Of a stretch of 64,000 bases of DNA, positions 27,134 through 37,362 are shown in pieces. The stretch's first letter is position 1. Each line of letters begins with the position of its first letter. The stretch is from Methanospirillum stamsii (GTDB lineage: Archaea; Halobacteriota; Methanomicrobia; Methanomicrobiales; Methanospirillaceae). The stretch spans positions 186,001 through 250,000 of the forward strand of contig NZ_QGMZ01000018.1 in assembly GCF_003173335.1 (NCBI RefSeq). The letters are read 5' to 3'. The translations under genes were made by a program, and so were the position numbers. The notes below the pieces were generated by a model that was not told where the DNA came from, did not search any database, and was given only the letters and a program-made list of their open reading frames with translations.

Positions 27134-27847
27134 GTGGCAGTAGAACGAAAATTTGTTGCAGACGGAGTCAGGAAAGTCCGTGTCGAAAGACATCTTGGTC
27201 ATGAACTGAAACGTGCAGGATACGGAGGTATGGACCTCATCCGGACTCCTCTTGGCACTCAGGTGACAATCTTTGCTGAGAAGCCTGGTATTGTCATCGG
27301 AAAAGGTGGTAAGGTTGTAAGAGGTCTGACACAGGATCTTGCTACCACTTATGGTGTCGAATCCCCGCAGATTGAAGTGCAGCAGGTCGATAATCCAAAC
27401 CTGAATGCCCAGATAATGGCAGAGAGACTTGCAAGTGCTCTTGAACGTGGCTGGTATTTCAGGAAAGCCGGGTCTTCAACCCTCCGGCGGATTATGGATT
27501 CTGGAGCACTTGGGTGCGAGGTCGTTATATCCGGGAAACTCACTGGTGCCCGTGGTCGTGTCCAGAAGTTTGTTGAAGGATATATCAAGCATTCAGGTGA
27601 CCCGGTAAATACGCTTGTTGATAAGGGATATGCAGTTGCAATCAAGAAACTTGGTGTAATTGGTGTTCAGGTAAGACTTATTCCACCGGGCGCCCAGCTT
27701 CCTGACCACTTTGAGGTTACTGCAGAAGTGACTCAGAAAAAGCGGAACATGGCTCACATCACTCGTATTCCTGAAGATTACGATGAGGAAAACCTGGATC
27801 TTGATGCAATCGTGAATGAGCCTGATGACTTCATGGAGGACGAGTAA
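27134..27847 (+). CDS. rps3: Ribosomal protein S3 (uS3)
   Basis: 237-residue archaeal S3. The KH-2 domain includes [16 protein letters not shown] near residues 53-68. The GTG at 27134 gives the normal start (M)[13 protein letters not shown] and follows GGAGG at 27119; the longer frame from 27098 reads over the L22 end and is not supported. Acidic C-terminal tail. Confidence 0.96.
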   Translation: MAVERKFVADGVRKVRVERHLGHELKRAGYGGMDLIRTPLGTQVTIFAEKPGIVIGKGGKVVRGLTQDLATTYGVESPQIEVQQVDNPNLNAQIMAERLASALERGWYFRKAGSSTLRRIMDSGALGCEVVISGKLTGARGRVQKFVEGYIKHSGDPVNTLVDKGYAVAIKKLGVIGVQVRLIPPGAQLPDHFEVTAEVTQKKRNMAHITRIPEDYDEENLDLDAIVNEPDDFMEDE

Positions 27848-28051
27848 ATGGCAATATTCCGAGCACGGGACGTTTCACAGCTCTCTGATGTGGAACTTGT
27901 CGAACAGGTCGATAAACTCCGGATGGAACTTATCCAGTACCATGGAAAGGTCAGTGCCGGAGGTTCCACTGAAAACGCCGGCAGGATTCGCGAAATTCGT
28001 CGGACCATTGCCCGGATGAAAACCGAGCAGAACCGCAGAATACACGCATGA
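27848..28051 (+). CDS. rpl29: Ribosomal protein L29 (uL29)
   Basis: 67-residue helical-hairpin protein at the tunnel exit. MAIFRARDVSQLSDVEL and RIREIRRTIARMKTEQ-like segment are typical. It follows S3 directly and overlaps rnp1 by four bases. Confidence 0.94.
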   Translation: MAIFRARDVSQLSDVELVEQVDKLRMELIQYHGKVSAGGSTENAGRIREIRRTIARMKTEQNRRIHA

Positions 28052-28323
28052 TCACCCCACAGAATATCCTCCGGCATGAACTGACCGGTCTGGATGTCCG
28101 GGTGAAACAAGCAAAAAACCAGTATCTTGAAGGGATTTCCGGGACGGTTGTGGAAGAGACACGAAATATGTTTCTTTTAAAAACTGTTGACGGAATCCGG
28201 AATATTCCAAAAAATGTGGCAATATTTCGTGTGACCCTCCCTTCAGGAACCACTGTTGATGTGAATGGTCAGGCGCTTGTAATGGCGCCGGAAAAACGCA
28301 TCAGCATGAGAATCAAGAGATAG
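28048..28323 (+). CDS. rnp1: RNase P protein component 1 (Rpp29/Pop4)
   Basis: 91-residue Sm-like beta-barrel subunit of archaeal RNase P, which removes tRNA 5' leaders. ITPQNILRHELTGLDV at the start and LPSGTTVDVNGQALVMAPEKR near the end match Rpp29/Rnp1. Its position between L29 and S17 is the usual archaeal location. The SUI1 gene often found here is missing. Confidence 0.92.
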   Translation: MITPQNILRHELTGLDVRVKQAKNQYLEGISGTVVEETRNMFLLKTVDGIRNIPKNVAIFRVTLPSGTTVDVNGQALVMAPEKRISMRIKR

Positions 28324-28332
28324 AGGCTCATA

Positions 28333-28659
28333 ATGGCAAGAGATATCGGATTAAACGTCCCGGTCCCTGAAACGGACTGCAGTGACGTAAACTGCCCGTT
28401 TCACGGCACCTTGCCGGTGCGCGGCCAGGTGATCACCGGCAAGGTCGTGAGCGATAAGATGACAGGATCGATAGTAGTTCAGCGGGACTACCTTCATTTT
28501 GTCAGAAAATATCAGCGATACGAGAAGCGGAGTTCAAAGATCCATGCACACAACCCTCCATGCCTCCACGCACGGGTTGGTGACATGGTAAGTATAGCAG
28601 AATGCAGGCCTATTTCCAAGACGAAAACATACGTCGTGGTTGAGGTGAACCGGTCATGA
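28333..28659 (+). CDS. rps17: Ribosomal protein S17 (uS17)
   Basis: 108-residue archaeal S17. [18 protein letters not shown] near 14-31 and the [12 protein letters not shown] segment near 72 are diagnostic. Its stop overlaps L14. Confidence 0.96.
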   Translation: MARDIGLNVPVPETDCSDVNCPFHGTLPVRGQVITGKVVSDKMTGSIVVQRDYLHFVRKYQRYEKRSSKIHAHNPPCLHARVGDMVSIAECRPISKTKTYVVVEVNRS

Positions 28660-29054
28660 AGGGTCTTGGGATAAAAGTCCCACGAGCAGTCAGCACCGGT
28701 ACAAAGCTTGTCTGTGCTGATAACACCGGTGCACGTGTTGTCCAGGTGGTATCAGTCTTCGGATATCACGGTGTCCGGAGAAGGCAGCCAAAATTAGGGC
28801 TGGCAGATATTGCAACCGTGTCGGTCAAAAAAGGTACGCCCGACATGCGGAGAAAACTGGTTCGTGCAGTTGTTATCCGTCAGAAGAAAGAAATCCGGCG
28901 CCCGAGTGGTCTCCGGCTTAGCTTTGAGGATAATGCAGTTGTTGTTGTGGATGACAAGAACGAACCAAGAGGAACTGAAATCAAAGGTCCGGTAGCCCGT
29001 GAGGTTGCTATTCGGTATCCCCGTATCGGTTCAATGGCCACCATCATTGTGTGA
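28656..29054 (+). CDS. rpl14: Ribosomal protein L14 (uL14)
   Basis: 132-residue uL14. [15 protein letters not shown] near residues 20-34 and [15 protein letters not shown] near 101-115 are conserved. ATGA overlap with S17. Confidence 0.97.
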   Translation: MKGLGIKVPRAVSTGTKLVCADNTGARVVQVVSVFGYHGVRRRQPKLGLADIATVSVKKGTPDMRRKLVRAVVIRQKKEIRRPSGLRLSFEDNAVVVVDDKNEPRGTEIKGPVAREVAIRYPRIGSMATIIV

Positions 29055-29064
29055 GGAGAGGTAC

Positions 29065-29427
29065 ATGGTACGAGTAATTAGTAGTCAGCCAAGGAAACAG
29101 AGGAAGGCCAGGTACAATGCTCCGCATCATATGCGTGGCTCACTCCTGCATGCCGCTCTTTCCAAGGAGCTGCAGGGGAAATACAAGCGCCGGAGTATTC
29201 GGGTAATTAAGGGTGACACCGTAAAGGTTCTCCGTGGAGACCATGCCGGATCTTCCGGGCTTGTTGACTTTGTCATCACTAAGGATGCACGAATTGTGGT
29301 CGATGGAGTTTCTGTCAAGAAAGCAGATGGGACTGAAGTTCCCCGTCCGGTTGATCCCTCAAATGTGGTGATTACCGATCTGAATCTTGAGGACAAGAAA
29401 CGTGAGCAGAAACTGAGCGGTGAGTAA
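29065..29427 (+). CDS. rpl24: Ribosomal protein L24 (uL24)
   Basis: 120 residues from ATG 29065 ([18 protein letters not shown]), behind GAGGAGAGG. KOW motif [18 protein letters not shown] near 51-68. A longer in-frame reading from 28999 runs over the L14 3' end and is not supported. Confidence 0.95.
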   Translation: MVRVISSQPRKQRKARYNAPHHMRGSLLHAALSKELQGKYKRRSIRVIKGDTVKVLRGDHAGSSGLVDFVITKDARIVVDGVSVKKADGTEVPRPVDPSNVVITDLNLEDKKREQKLSGE

Positions 29428-29429
29428 AG

Positions 29430-30155
29430 ATGGGACATCACCTCAAGCGGGTAGTATCTCCAAAATCCTGGGGAATTGCAAGAAAAAGTGATAAATTTGT
29501 CACAAAAACTTCTCCAGGCCCGCACAATAAAAATGCACTTCCGATTGTTGTCTGGGCTCGTGACCAGATGGGCATTGTCCGGAACATGAAGGAAGTAAAG
29601 CACGTACTTCGTGCTCGTGACATAATCGTAAATGGCAGACCTGTCCGTCATTCGGATATGGGTATTGGTATCTTTGACATCGTATCCATTCCAAAGAGCG
29701 GAAAACACTACCGGATTCTCCGTGACAAAAAGGGAAGACATGTTTCTATTCCTATCGATGAGGAAGCAGCATCCTCTCGTCTTGTGAAGATTACCAACAA
29801 GACGATTGTAAAGGGTGGAAAGATCCAGTTAAACCTCCGTGACGGTTCAAACGTCATTACTGACCAGCAGTACAAGTCCGGTGATTCAATCGTCCTTTCA
29901 CTAAAGGATGGAGAGAAGAACAAGATTGTGGGGCACTTCCCATTCCAGACCGGTAACATGGCAATGATTATCGGTGGAAAACACTCCGGGATTGTCGGAC
30001 GGGTAACTGAATGTATTACTGTTCCGGGCAGCCTTCCAAATCGTGTCATCCTGAAAGATGAACAGTCTGGTGAAACCTTTGAGACCATTGAAGAATACGT
30101 CGTGATGGTTGGAAGAGAATCACCTGCAATTGACCGTTGGGGGATTGAAGAATGA
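29430..30155 (+). CDS. rps4e: Ribosomal protein S4e (eS4)
   Basis: 241-residue archaeal/eukaryotic-type S4. MGHHLKRVVSPKSWGIARK, an S4-like RNA-binding segment (LRARDIIVNGRPVRHSDMG) near 61-79 and a KOW motif (GNMAMIIGGKHSGIVGRV) near 172-189 are clear. ATGA overlap with L5. Confidence 0.97.
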   Translation: MGHHLKRVVSPKSWGIARKSDKFVTKTSPGPHNKNALPIVVWARDQMGIVRNMKEVKHVLRARDIIVNGRPVRHSDMGIGIFDIVSIPKSGKHYRILRDKKGRHVSIPIDEEAASSRLVKITNKTIVKGGKIQLNLRDGSNVITDQQYKSGDSIVLSLKDGEKNKIVGHFPFQTGNMAMIIGGKHSGIVGRVTECITVPGSLPNRVILKDEQSGETFETIEEYVVMVGRESPAIDRWGIEE

Positions 30156-30658
30156 ACCCGAACAGGGCGGTTGCTGTAGACAAAGTCGTCGTACACATGG
30201 GTGTCGGAGAAGCCGGTGACAAACTGGTCAATGCAGAAAGAATCATCTCCGAGATTACCGGAAACACTCCGGTTCGGAGTGTTGCAAAACAGACTCTGCC
30301 GGCTTTCGGTATTCGGAAAGGGGCTCCCATGAGCTGCCGTGTTACCCTTCGGGGCGATACTGCTCATAAATTCCTTGAGACTTCAATCCGTATCGTTGAA
30401 AATAAAATAAATTCCCGCGCCTTTGACAAACAAGGCAACTTTTCCTTTGGTATTGAAGAACACACCGATTATCCTGGCCAGAGTTATGATCCAAAGGTTG
30501 GTATCTTTGGTCTTGATGTGACCGTTGTTCTTCGAAGAAATGGTGTCCGGATTGCAAGACGCCACATCCAGCAGAAGAAATTACCGCTAAAGCAGCAGGT
30601 AACCATTGATGATGCGAAAGTCTTCCTGAAAGATCGCTATAGCGTGGAGGTACAGTAA
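30152..30658 (+). CDS. rpl5: Ribosomal protein L5 (uL5)
   Basis: 168-residue uL5, 5S rRNA-binding protein. [20 protein letters not shown] near the start and [20 protein letters not shown] near residue 107 are characteristic. TAATG junction with S14. Confidence 0.96.
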   Translation: MNPNRAVAVDKVVVHMGVGEAGDKLVNAERIISEITGNTPVRSVAKQTLPAFGIRKGAPMSCRVTLRGDTAHKFLETSIRIVENKINSRAFDKQGNFSFGIEEHTDYPGQSYDPKVGIFGLDVTVVLRRNGVRIARRHIQQKKLPLKQQVTIDDAKVFLKDRYSVEVQ

Positions 30659-30828
30659 TGGCAAATAACAAAGCCGGGAAGGAACGGACCAAGATATTTG
30701 GCCGTGGATCCCATGAATGTCTGCTTTGTGGTCGGAAACAGGGACTTGTCCGCAGATACAATATATTCTTCTGCCGCCAGTGTTTCCGTGAATGGGCCTC
30801 TAAAATGGGCTTTAAGAAACTGAACTGA
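30658..30828 (+). CDS. rps14: Ribosomal protein S14 (uS14), zinc form
   Basis: A 56-residue gene between L5 and S8. The zinc ribbon has C21-x-x-C24 (CLLC) and C39-x-x-C42 (CRQC), with FGRG and [12 protein letters not shown] flanking. The ATG shares an A with the L5 stop. Its size and position are exactly those of archaeal S14. Confidence 0.95.
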   Translation: MANNKAGKERTKIFGRGSHECLLCGRKQGLVRRYNIFFCRQCFREWASKMGFKKLN

Positions 30829-30838
30829 GGGGAGTGTC

Positions 30839-31231
30839 ATGGCAAGACTGAATACAGTGGCGGATGCTATGAGCACGCTAAAGAATGCCTCTGATACCGG
30901 CCGGTCTGAATGTATTTTACAGCCCGCCGGGAGGCTGATTGGCGAGCTCCTCCGCATTATGAAAGAAGCCGGATATATCAAGGATTATACCCGGATTGAG
31001 GACGGTCGTGGTGGCCAGTACAAAGTGGCCATGTCTGGTTTGATTAACAAGTGTGGTTGTATCTCTCCCCGGTACTCGGTATCTCTTGATGAGATGGAAT
31101 ACTGGGAACAGCAATACCTTCCGTCCAAAAGTATTGGAATGCTTATGATTTCCACTTCAAAGGGAGTCATGGGTCATCATGATGCCCGCCGGAATGGAGT
31201 CGGCGGTGAATTGCTCGGATACGTATACTGA
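30839..31231 (+). CDS. rps8: Ribosomal protein S8 (uS8)
   Basis: 130-residue uS8. [13 protein letters not shown] at the start and the C-terminal [20 protein letters not shown]-like stretch followed by [11 protein letters not shown] are diagnostic. GGGGAG precedes the ATG. Confidence 0.97.
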   Translation: MARLNTVADAMSTLKNASDTGRSECILQPAGRLIGELLRIMKEAGYIKDYTRIEDGRGGQYKVAMSGLINKCGCISPRYSVSLDEMEYWEQQYLPSKSIGMLMISTSKGVMGHHDARRNGVGGELLGYVY

Positions 31232-31239
31232 GGAAAATA

Positions 31240-31770
31240 ATGGCAGTTGAGAGAATAGTATCCATACCTGCGGGAGTTTCTGTCACGATGGATGGAAGCG
31301 TCCTGAACGTGAAAGGTCCGAAAGGTGACCTTAAGCGGGATATGTGGTATCCGGGAATTGAAATCACCGTTGGTTCTGAAGATGTCCGGTTTTCAACCGA
31401 GTCACATAAGAAAGCGGTAACCTCAATGATTGGGACCCTTGCAAGTCACTGCACCAATATGTGTGCAGGGGTGAACAAGGGATATCTGTATACAATGAAA
31501 GTTGTATACGCCCACTTTCCCATCCAGTTAAAAGTTCAGGGAGAACGTCTGGAAATCGTAAATTTCATAGGCGAAAAACACCCCCGCTACGCACGCATTC
31601 TTCCAGGTACCACCGTAAAGGTTGGAACTGATGAAGTTACCGTGACTGGCATCGATAAAGAAATTGTCGGTTCCACTGCAGCAAATATTGAGCGTGCAAC
31701 TCATATCCGCAACCGGGATCCCCGGGTTTTCCAGGATGGTATTTACATTATATCACGGAGTGTGCAGTAA
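31240..31770 (+). CDS. rpl6: Ribosomal protein L6 (uL6)
   Basis: 176-residue archaeal L6 with two homologous domains. IPAGVSVTMDGSVLNVKGPKG near the start and the second-domain GIDKEIVGSTAANIE near 141-155 are conserved. TAATG junction with L32e. Confidence 0.97.
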   Translation: MAVERIVSIPAGVSVTMDGSVLNVKGPKGDLKRDMWYPGIEITVGSEDVRFSTESHKKAVTSMIGTLASHCTNMCAGVNKGYLYTMKVVYAHFPIQLKVQGERLEIVNFIGEKHPRYARILPGTTVKVGTDEVTVTGIDKEIVGSTAANIERATHIRNRDPRVFQDGIYIISRSVQ

Positions 31771-32216
31771 TGGCAGATGAAATCCGCCGGCTTTTAAAAG
31801 TCCGGAAATCCAAAGATGCACGCTTTAAACGTGAAGGTGTTGATAAGAAGAAAACTATCGCTGACTCCTGGAGAAGGCCCCGCGGTCTGCACAGCAAGCA
31901 GAGAAAACTACGGAAAGCGAAAGGTCCACATCCGACACCCGGATATGGAAGTCCTCTTGCCGTCAGAGGGATGCATCCCTGTGGTCTTAAGGAAATCCGG
32001 GTTTTTAACCTCAAAGATCTTGAAGGTGTTGACCCGGCAGTTCAGGCAATCAGGATTGCTGCAACAGTCGGCAGAAAAAAACGCGAACTTGTGCAGAACA
32101 AGGCAGCTGAAATGAAGATCCGGATTTTGAACTACAAGGATGCAAGCCATCCGGGTTCAAAGAAGGCATCTGAAGAAAAAGTTGCAGAAGAAGAGAGAAC
32201 TGAGGAGGAGGAGTAA
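31770..32216 (+). CDS. rpl32e: Ribosomal protein L32e (eL32)
   Basis: 148-residue archaeal/eukaryotic protein. DSWRRPRGLHSKQRK near 31-45 and GYGSPLAVRGMHPCGLKE near 57-74 identify it. The C-terminal tail is strongly acidic (EEKVAEEERTEEEE), an extension variable in the family. Confidence 0.94.
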   Translation: MADEIRRLLKVRKSKDARFKREGVDKKKTIADSWRRPRGLHSKQRKLRKAKGPHPTPGYGSPLAVRGMHPCGLKEIRVFNLKDLEGVDPAVQAIRIAATVGRKKRELVQNKAAEMKIRILNYKDASHPGSKKASEEKVAEEERTEEEE

Positions 32217-32663
32217 ATGAGTCAGATTTCTGGTCAGAGACGCCTCGCTGCTGATGTTATCGGATGTGGTGTGAACCGTGTATGGTTTAACCCCGAGAAA
32301 CTGAGCGAAGTGCAGCAGGCCATCTCACGAGAGGATATCAGAAACCTGATCCAGGAGGGCGTTATCGCCGCCCACCAGAAGCGGGGAAATTCCCGTGGCA
32401 GAGCCCGAGCAAAAATGGCCAAACGAAGTTATGGTCATTGTAAGGGTCCGGGTCGCAGGAAAGGAGCCGCAGGATCACGTACGAATAGTAAAGATCGCTG
32501 GATTCAGCGGATACGAGCACAACGCCGTGTGCTTCGCGAACTTCGTGAATCCGGAGATATCGAACGGTCAATGTACCGGACTTTCTACCGCCGTGCAGCC
32601 GGAGGTCAGTTCAGGACTGTTTCCCATATGAAAGCCCAGATAGAAATCGGGAGGAACCAGTAA
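32217..32663 (+). CDS. rpl19e: Ribosomal protein L19e (eL19)
   Basis: 148-residue basic protein. QRRLAADVIGCGVNRVW near residue 7, HKKRGNSRGRARAK-like segment and GPGRRKGAAGSRTNSKDRW near 79-97 are typical. It follows L32e with no gap. Confidence 0.95.
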   Translation: MSQISGQRRLAADVIGCGVNRVWFNPEKLSEVQQAISREDIRNLIQEGVIAAHQKRGNSRGRARAKMAKRSYGHCKGPGRRKGAAGSRTNSKDRWIQRIRAQRRVLRELRESGDIERSMYRTFYRRAAGGQFRTVSHMKAQIEIGRNQ

Positions 32664-33190
32664 TGGCAACCGGCCCACGATACTTTGTTTCATTCCGTCG
32701 TCGCCGTGATGGAAGAACCAATTATCATGCTAGAACGAAACTGGTTGTTGCCACCCGGCCACGACTGGTTGTAAGAAAGACCAACCGTCACATTATCTGT
32801 CAGATTGTCACTGCACACATGGAAGGAGACAAAACCCATGTTGCGGTTAACTCTTCAGAACTCCGAAAATTCGGATATGAAGGTTCATTGAACAACACAC
32901 CGGCAGCATATCTGACCGGAATGCTCCTTGCAGTCCGAGCTCTCAAAGTCGGTCAGGAAGGGGCAATTATGGATATTGGTCTTCACCGTGCTACCCGGGG
33001 TGCCCGGGTATTTGCTGCTTTGAAAGGGGCAGTAGAAGCTGGATTTGACATTCCTCACAACGAGGAAATACTTCCGGCTGATGAACGGTGTAAAGGAGAA
33101 CACATTGCGGCATATGCTCCGGACCGTGCGGGCAGCCTTCCTGCAAATGTAGCAGCAACGGTTGACGCAATCATGGGGGAGCTGAACTGA
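32663..33190 (+). CDS. rpl18: Ribosomal protein L18 (uL18)
   Basis: 175-residue archaeal L18/L5e, 5S rRNA-binding. [18 protein letters not shown] near the start and [20 protein letters not shown] near 101-120 are conserved. One-base overlap with L19e. Confidence 0.96.
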   Translation: MATGPRYFVSFRRRRDGRTNYHARTKLVVATRPRLVVRKTNRHIICQIVTAHMEGDKTHVAVNSSELRKFGYEGSLNNTPAAYLTGMLLAVRALKVGQEGAIMDIGLHRATRGARVFAALKGAVEAGFDIPHNEEILPADERCKGEHIAAYAPDRAGSLPANVAATVDAIMGELN

Positions 33191-33191
33191 T

Positions 33192-33809
33192 ATGGCATTT
33201 GACAAGTCAGAATGGGTGCCCCTGACCGGCCTTGGACGTATGGTCCAGGCTGGTGAAATTAAGAGTATTGACGAGATACTCACCAGCGGGAAACCCATCA
33301 AGGAACCTGAGATCGTCGATGCATTCCTCCCGGACCTCGTCGATGAGGTGCTCGACATCAATATGGTACAGCGGATGACCGACTCTGGTCGCCGGGTAAA
33401 ATTCAGAGCAGTTGTAATTGTCGGAAATCGCGACGGATACGTCGGATTCGGACAGGGAAAAGATGCTCAGGTTGGAGAAGCCATTAAAAAGGCTATTGTG
33501 AGTGCCAAGATAAATCTTGTTAAAGTCCGTCGTGGCTGTGGTTCATGGGAATGTGGCTGCAGTCATCCGCACTCTATTCCGATGCTTGTCACCGGAAACG
33601 CTGGTAGTGTTCGTGTAACACTCCGTCCGGCTCCACAGGGTATCGGTCTTGTAACCGGAGATATTGGTAAGAAAGTGCTTGAGCTCGCAGGTATCCGTGA
33701 TGTCTGGGTACAGACCCAGGGACAGACCCGGACTACCATCAACTATGCGAAAGCAATGTTCAATGCATTGCAAGCAACGAATATGATTCGTCTCGGAGGA
33801 ATGGAGTAA
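33192..33809 (+). CDS. rps5: Ribosomal protein S5 (uS5)
   Basis: 205-residue archaeal S5/S2e. [15 protein letters not shown] near the start, [18 protein letters not shown]-like segment ([18 protein letters not shown] near 69-86) and the C-terminal S5 fold with [13 protein letters not shown] are clear. Confidence 0.97.
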   Translation: MAFDKSEWVPLTGLGRMVQAGEIKSIDEILTSGKPIKEPEIVDAFLPDLVDEVLDINMVQRMTDSGRRVKFRAVVIVGNRDGYVGFGQGKDAQVGEAIKKAIVSAKINLVKVRRGCGSWECGCSHPHSIPMLVTGNAGSVRVTLRPAPQGIGLVTGDIGKKVLELAGIRDVWVQTQGQTRTTINYAKAMFNALQATNMIRLGGME

Positions 33810-34270
33810 TGTATGCGGTTGTACAGGTCCGCGGAACGGTTAAGACCCGTCGTGAGATAAAAGACACCCTTAAGATGCTCCGCCTGCATCATATCAACCA
33901 TTGTGTCCTTATCCCGGATACTCCGGCATATGCCGGAATGATTCGGAAAGTAAAGGATTTCATCGCTTATGGTGAAGTGAATGCATCAATCCTCGAAGAA
34001 TTGCTTACTAACCGTGGTCGTCTTATCGGTGATATTCGCCTTACTGATGAGTATGTGAAGGAGAATTCCCAGTATGGTGGAATTTCAGAATTTGCAACAG
34101 CACTTGCCGGTGGACAGGCCCGCCTGACAGATGTACCCGGATTAAAGCCGGTACTTCGTCTCCACCCGCCACGGAAAGGATATAAGACTACGAAGAGGAC
34201 TGTCCAACAGGGTGGTTCCCTGGGTTATCACGGGGAGAATATCAATGATCTCCTCTACAAAATGAGGTAA
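33809..34270 (+). CDS. rpl30: Ribosomal protein L30 (uL30)
   Basis: 153-residue archaeal/eukaryotic long-form L30. [20 protein letters not shown] at the start and [20 protein letters not shown] near 119-138 are characteristic. Its ATG overlaps the S5 stop. Confidence 0.96.
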   Translation: MYAVVQVRGTVKTRREIKDTLKMLRLHHINHCVLIPDTPAYAGMIRKVKDFIAYGEVNASILEELLTNRGRLIGDIRLTDEYVKENSQYGGISEFATALAGGQARLTDVPGLKPVLRLHPPRKGYKTTKRTVQQGGSLGYHGENINDLLYKMR

Positions 34271-34275
34271 TTGCA

Positions 34276-34707
34276 ATGCCAGTAAATAAGCGTTCCAAGT
34301 ACCGGGGTTCTCGAACCTGTGGTGGAGGAACTCATAAAAACCGTCGTGGTGCAGGGAACCGTGGAGGTCGTGGCAGAGGAGGATCCCGAGATCACAAATT
34401 CGTGAGAGGGGTTGTCCATGCCAACTGGACTTATGGTACCTGTGGATTTAAACACCACCACCGTTCTTCAATGACTGGTGATGTGCTTGACATTGGTCTG
34501 ATTGACCAGATCATTCCATCACTTCTGGAGCAGGGAACAGCAACCCGCGATGGGGAATGCGTCGTTCTCAATGCAGCAGATATAGGAATTGCGAAGGTTC
34601 TTGGTGGTGGTCAGATCACCTGCAAGATGAATATCACAGCAGAGGCGTTCTCCCAGTCCGCGATCCAGAAGATCGAGGCCAAGGGCGGTCAGGCCCTGCT
34701 CTCCTGA
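34276..34707 (+). CDS. rpl15: Ribosomal protein L15 (uL15)
   Basis: 143-residue L15. The Gly/Arg-rich start SRTCGGGTHKNRRGAGNRGG-type stretch and GFKHH near residue 57 fit the archaeal L15/L27a form. It precedes secY by 22 bases. Confidence 0.95.
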   Translation: MPVNKRSKYRGSRTCGGGTHKNRRGAGNRGGRGRGGSRDHKFVRGVVHANWTYGTCGFKHHHRSSMTGDVLDIGLIDQIIPSLLEQGTATRDGECVVLNAADIGIAKVLGGGQITCKMNITAEAFSQSAIQKIEAKGGQALLS

Positions 34708-34729
34708 TTTATTTTTGGGGAGGTTCTGA

Positions 34730-36169
34730 ATGGGTGAGATACTCGACCGGATGGAGCCGATTCTGGCTAAGATGCCATCTGTCAAATCGCCAGAAGGCCA
34801 TGTTCATTTTAAGAACAAACTTGCCTGGACAGCTGCAATTTTAATTGTATATTTTATTCTCACGAATATTCCTGTATTTGGACTTTCAGCCGAATCGCAG
34901 GATATGTTCCAGTACTTCCGTGCTCTTCTTGCAGGTTCAAGCGGATCCATTGTTCACTTAGGAATTGGACCGATTGTTACTGCCTCAATTGTTCTTCAGC
35001 TCCTCAAGGGTGCGGATCTCATTCACATTGATACATCTGAGATACGTGGTCAGATTCAGTACATGGGTCTGCAGAAACTCATGATCTTCATCATGATCGT
35101 GGTAGAGGCTCTCCCGATGATTGTCGGAGGATTTTTACAGCCGGACCAGGCAGTAGCATCTGCACTGTTCGGAGGAAATGCCACAATCCTTTCATTGTTG
35201 ATATTTGTTCAGATCTGTATCGGTGGAGTGCTCATCTTCCTGATGGATGAAGTAGTAACCAAATGGGGTATTGGTTCAGGAGTCGGGCTGTTCATTATTG
35301 CAGGTATATCCGAAGCAATTATTAACGGTTTTATTAACTGGGCCCCTGTAAACGATGCATATCCTGTCGGTTTCTTCCCACGGATTTTTGCCGTTGTGCT
35401 CGATGGAGCTAACTTTATCCAGTACTTCGGAACGGATTTGATCGCATTTATCACTACCGTCGCAATATTCCTGCTTATTGTGTATGTGGAATCCACCCGT
35501 GTTGAGATTCCCCTTGCACATACTCAGGTCCGGGGAGCCAGGGCGAGGTTCCCGGTAAAGCTGATTTACGCAAGTGTTCTGCCAATGATTCTCGTTCGTG
35601 TTTTGCAGGCAAATTTCCAGATGATTGGATTGTTCCTAAATAATGTCGGGATTACGATCTTTGGGACATTTGACGGACAGAGTCCAACAAGTGGTCTGAT
35701 GTGGTATCTGGCCCCAATTAACAGTCCAAGTGACTGGATGTGGTGGATGCCGATGTATACCGGAGGTCATATGCCATGGGAGGTACTCATTCGTCTTGGA
35801 ATTGATACTGTCTTCATGGTCGTCGGTGGTGCAATATTTGCCCTGTTCTGGGTTAAAACCGCTGGACTTGATTCAAAAGCGGTTGCACGTCAGATTCAGA
35901 TGTCCGGAATGTCCATTCCTGGTTACCGGCGAAACCCGGCAGTCCTTGAAAAAGTGCTTGACCGTTACATTCCCCGTGTAACTATAATTGGTGGGGTATT
36001 TATCGGTTTAATGTCGGTTGTAGCCAATCTCTTTGGTGTGATCGGTTCTGTATCCGGTACCGGTCTCTTACTGACTGTTTCCATTACATACCGCCTCTAT
36101 GAACAGATCGCCAGTGAACAGATCATGGAAATGTATCCGTTCATGCGAACATTCTTTGGTAAAGAATAA
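34730..36169 (+). CDS. secY: Protein translocase subunit SecY
   Basis: 479-residue channel subunit of the SecYEbeta translocon with ten membrane helices. The plug/TM2 region (GIGPIVTASIVLQLL near 78-92), the cytoplasmic loop VESTRVEIPLAHTQVRG near 251-267 and PGYRRNPAVLEKVLDRYIP near 403-421 identify archaeal SecY. GGGGAGG precedes the ATG. As usual in archaea it ends the ribosomal part of the operon. Confidence 0.97.
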   Translation: MGEILDRMEPILAKMPSVKSPEGHVHFKNKLAWTAAILIVYFILTNIPVFGLSAESQDMFQYFRALLAGSSGSIVHLGIGPIVTASIVLQLLKGADLIHIDTSEIRGQIQYMGLQKLMIFIMIVVEALPMIVGGFLQPDQAVASALFGGNATILSLLIFVQICIGGVLIFLMDEVVTKWGIGSGVGLFIIAGISEAIINGFINWAPVNDAYPVGFFPRIFAVVLDGANFIQYFGTDLIAFITTVAIFLLIVYVESTRVEIPLAHTQVRGARARFPVKLIYASVLPMILVRVLQANFQMIGLFLNNVGITIFGTFDGQSPTSGLMWYLAPINSPSDWMWWMPMYTGGHMPWEVLIRLGIDTVFMVVGGAIFALFWVKTAGLDSKAVARQIQMSGMSIPGYRRNPAVLEKVLDRYIPRVTIIGGVFIGLMSVVANLFGVIGSVSGTGLLLTVSITYRLYEQIASEQIMEMYPFMRTFFGKE

Positions 36170-36182
36170 AAGAGATTCCAAT

Positions 36183-36755
36183 ATGACCGGGAAGAAAGTC
36201 ATTATTACCGGAGTGCCCGGGGTCGGAAAGACCTCGGTCATTACTGAGTCAATCAGACGGCTTGAGGAAGAAGGGGTACCATATCAGAGTATTAATTTTG
36301 GTACCTTTATGTTTGAAGTTGCACAAAAAGAGAATATGGTTCAGGACCGCGATGAAATGCGGAAACTGGATAAAAACACTCAAAAACGGCTTCAACAACT
36401 AGCTTCCCAGGCGATTGCCCGGATTGATGGGAACGTCATAATCGATACTCATGCATCGGTTAAGACTCCTGTCGGTTTTCTTGCCGGACTACCTGAATGG
36501 GTATTAAAAGAATTAAAACCCGATCTAATAATTCTTGTAGAGACAGATTCTGATCAAATTCTGAAACGCAGGTTATCTGACGCATCACGAGTTCGGGATA
36601 TTGAAGGATACAGGGATATTCAGGATCATCAGGATTTTAACCGTGCAGTAGCAGCAGCATATGCGATGTTTACCGGATGTACGATTCGATATATCAAAAA
36701 TCCGGACTTTTTGCTTGAAAAAGCAGTAGAAGATATGGTCCAGACCCTTAGGTAA
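36183..36755 (+). CDS. adkA: Archaeal adenylate kinase
   Basis: 190-residue AdkA-type kinase (AMP + ATP to 2 ADP). P-loop GVPGVGKTS near residues 9-17, then INFGTFMFEVA near 37 and IDTHASVKTPVGFLAGLP near 87-104 match the archaeal trimeric AdkA class rather than bacterial Adk. ATG 36183 gives the normal N terminus (MTGKKVIITG); the longer frame reads over the secY end. Standard position after secY. Confidence 0.92.
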   Translation: MTGKKVIITGVPGVGKTSVITESIRRLEEEGVPYQSINFGTFMFEVAQKENMVQDRDEMRKLDKNTQKRLQQLASQAIARIDGNVIIDTHASVKTPVGFLAGLPEWVLKELKPDLIILVETDSDQILKRRLSDASRVRDIEGYRDIQDHQDFNRAVAAAYAMFTGCTIRYIKNPDFLLEKAVEDMVQTLR

Positions 36756-36759
36756 CATA

Positions 36760-37362
36760 ATGGCATCTCAATCAACAACGATGAGTATGATGCCCCTGAT
36801 CCTGGCGATGGGGCTGCTTTTTATAGCGAGTATTGAATCTGTCAGGAATACCTTAGGAACATCACTAAATGTGGTATTAGGTCCTCTTGTTGATTCTTTT
36901 CATATACCATTTTATATTGTTATTATCATCCTTTCTGCGATGACCGGTTTTTATTCTTCTATCATCCAGAAATATACTATTAATTATAAGAAGATGAAAG
37001 AGACGCAAAACCGGATGAAAGAGTTCCAAAAGGAATATCGGGAAGCGATGCTCTCAAAGGATGAGAAAAAGATTAAGAAGATGGAATCCAAGCGGGATAA
37101 AATGATGAAGGACCAGATGGAGATGAGTCAGGCCCAGTTTAAGCCGATGGGGTACATTATGGTCATAACGTTACCCATCTTCTTCTGGCTCATATTTAGG
37201 CTCAATAATTTTGATGCCATGATCAATATGCCATTCTTTGGTCTGGTTCATCTGACCGACCTGATTCTTGGGCCGGCTCCTGCCTGGATCATCTGGTACA
37301 TGCTTTGTTCCATAACACTTTCCCAGGTAATCAGGAAGGCCCTTGATATCGGGGGACTGTAA
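36760..37362 (+). CDS. YidC/Oxa1/EMC3-superfamily membrane insertase (DUF106)
   Basis: 200 residues with three membrane segments (about 11-30, 49-67, 126-150 and a C-terminal helix near 172-190) and a charged cytoplasmic coiled coil (about 70-118, rich in Lys, Met and Glu). This is the archaeal DUF106 form related to YidC/Oxa1/EMC3, thought to help insert membrane proteins. Its position between adkA and cmk, just after secY, is conserved in euryarchaea. Confidence 0.88.
   Translation: MASQSTTMSMMPLILAMGLLFIASIESVRNTLGTSLNVVLGPLVDSFHIPFYIVIIILSAMTGFYSSIIQKYTINYKKMKETQNRMKEFQKEYREAMLSKDEKKIKKMESKRDKMMKDQMEMSQAQFKPMGYIMVITLPIFFWLIFRLNNFDAMINMPFFGLVHLTDLILGPAPAWIIWYMLCSITLSQVIRKALDIGGL

Noticed and set aside
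29708-30367. 219-codon minus-strand frame (and a 204-codon one at 29127-29741) under L24-S4e-L5
   Set aside because: Antisense to certain ribosomal protein genes; low-complexity Ser/Pro/Arg product; no start signal.
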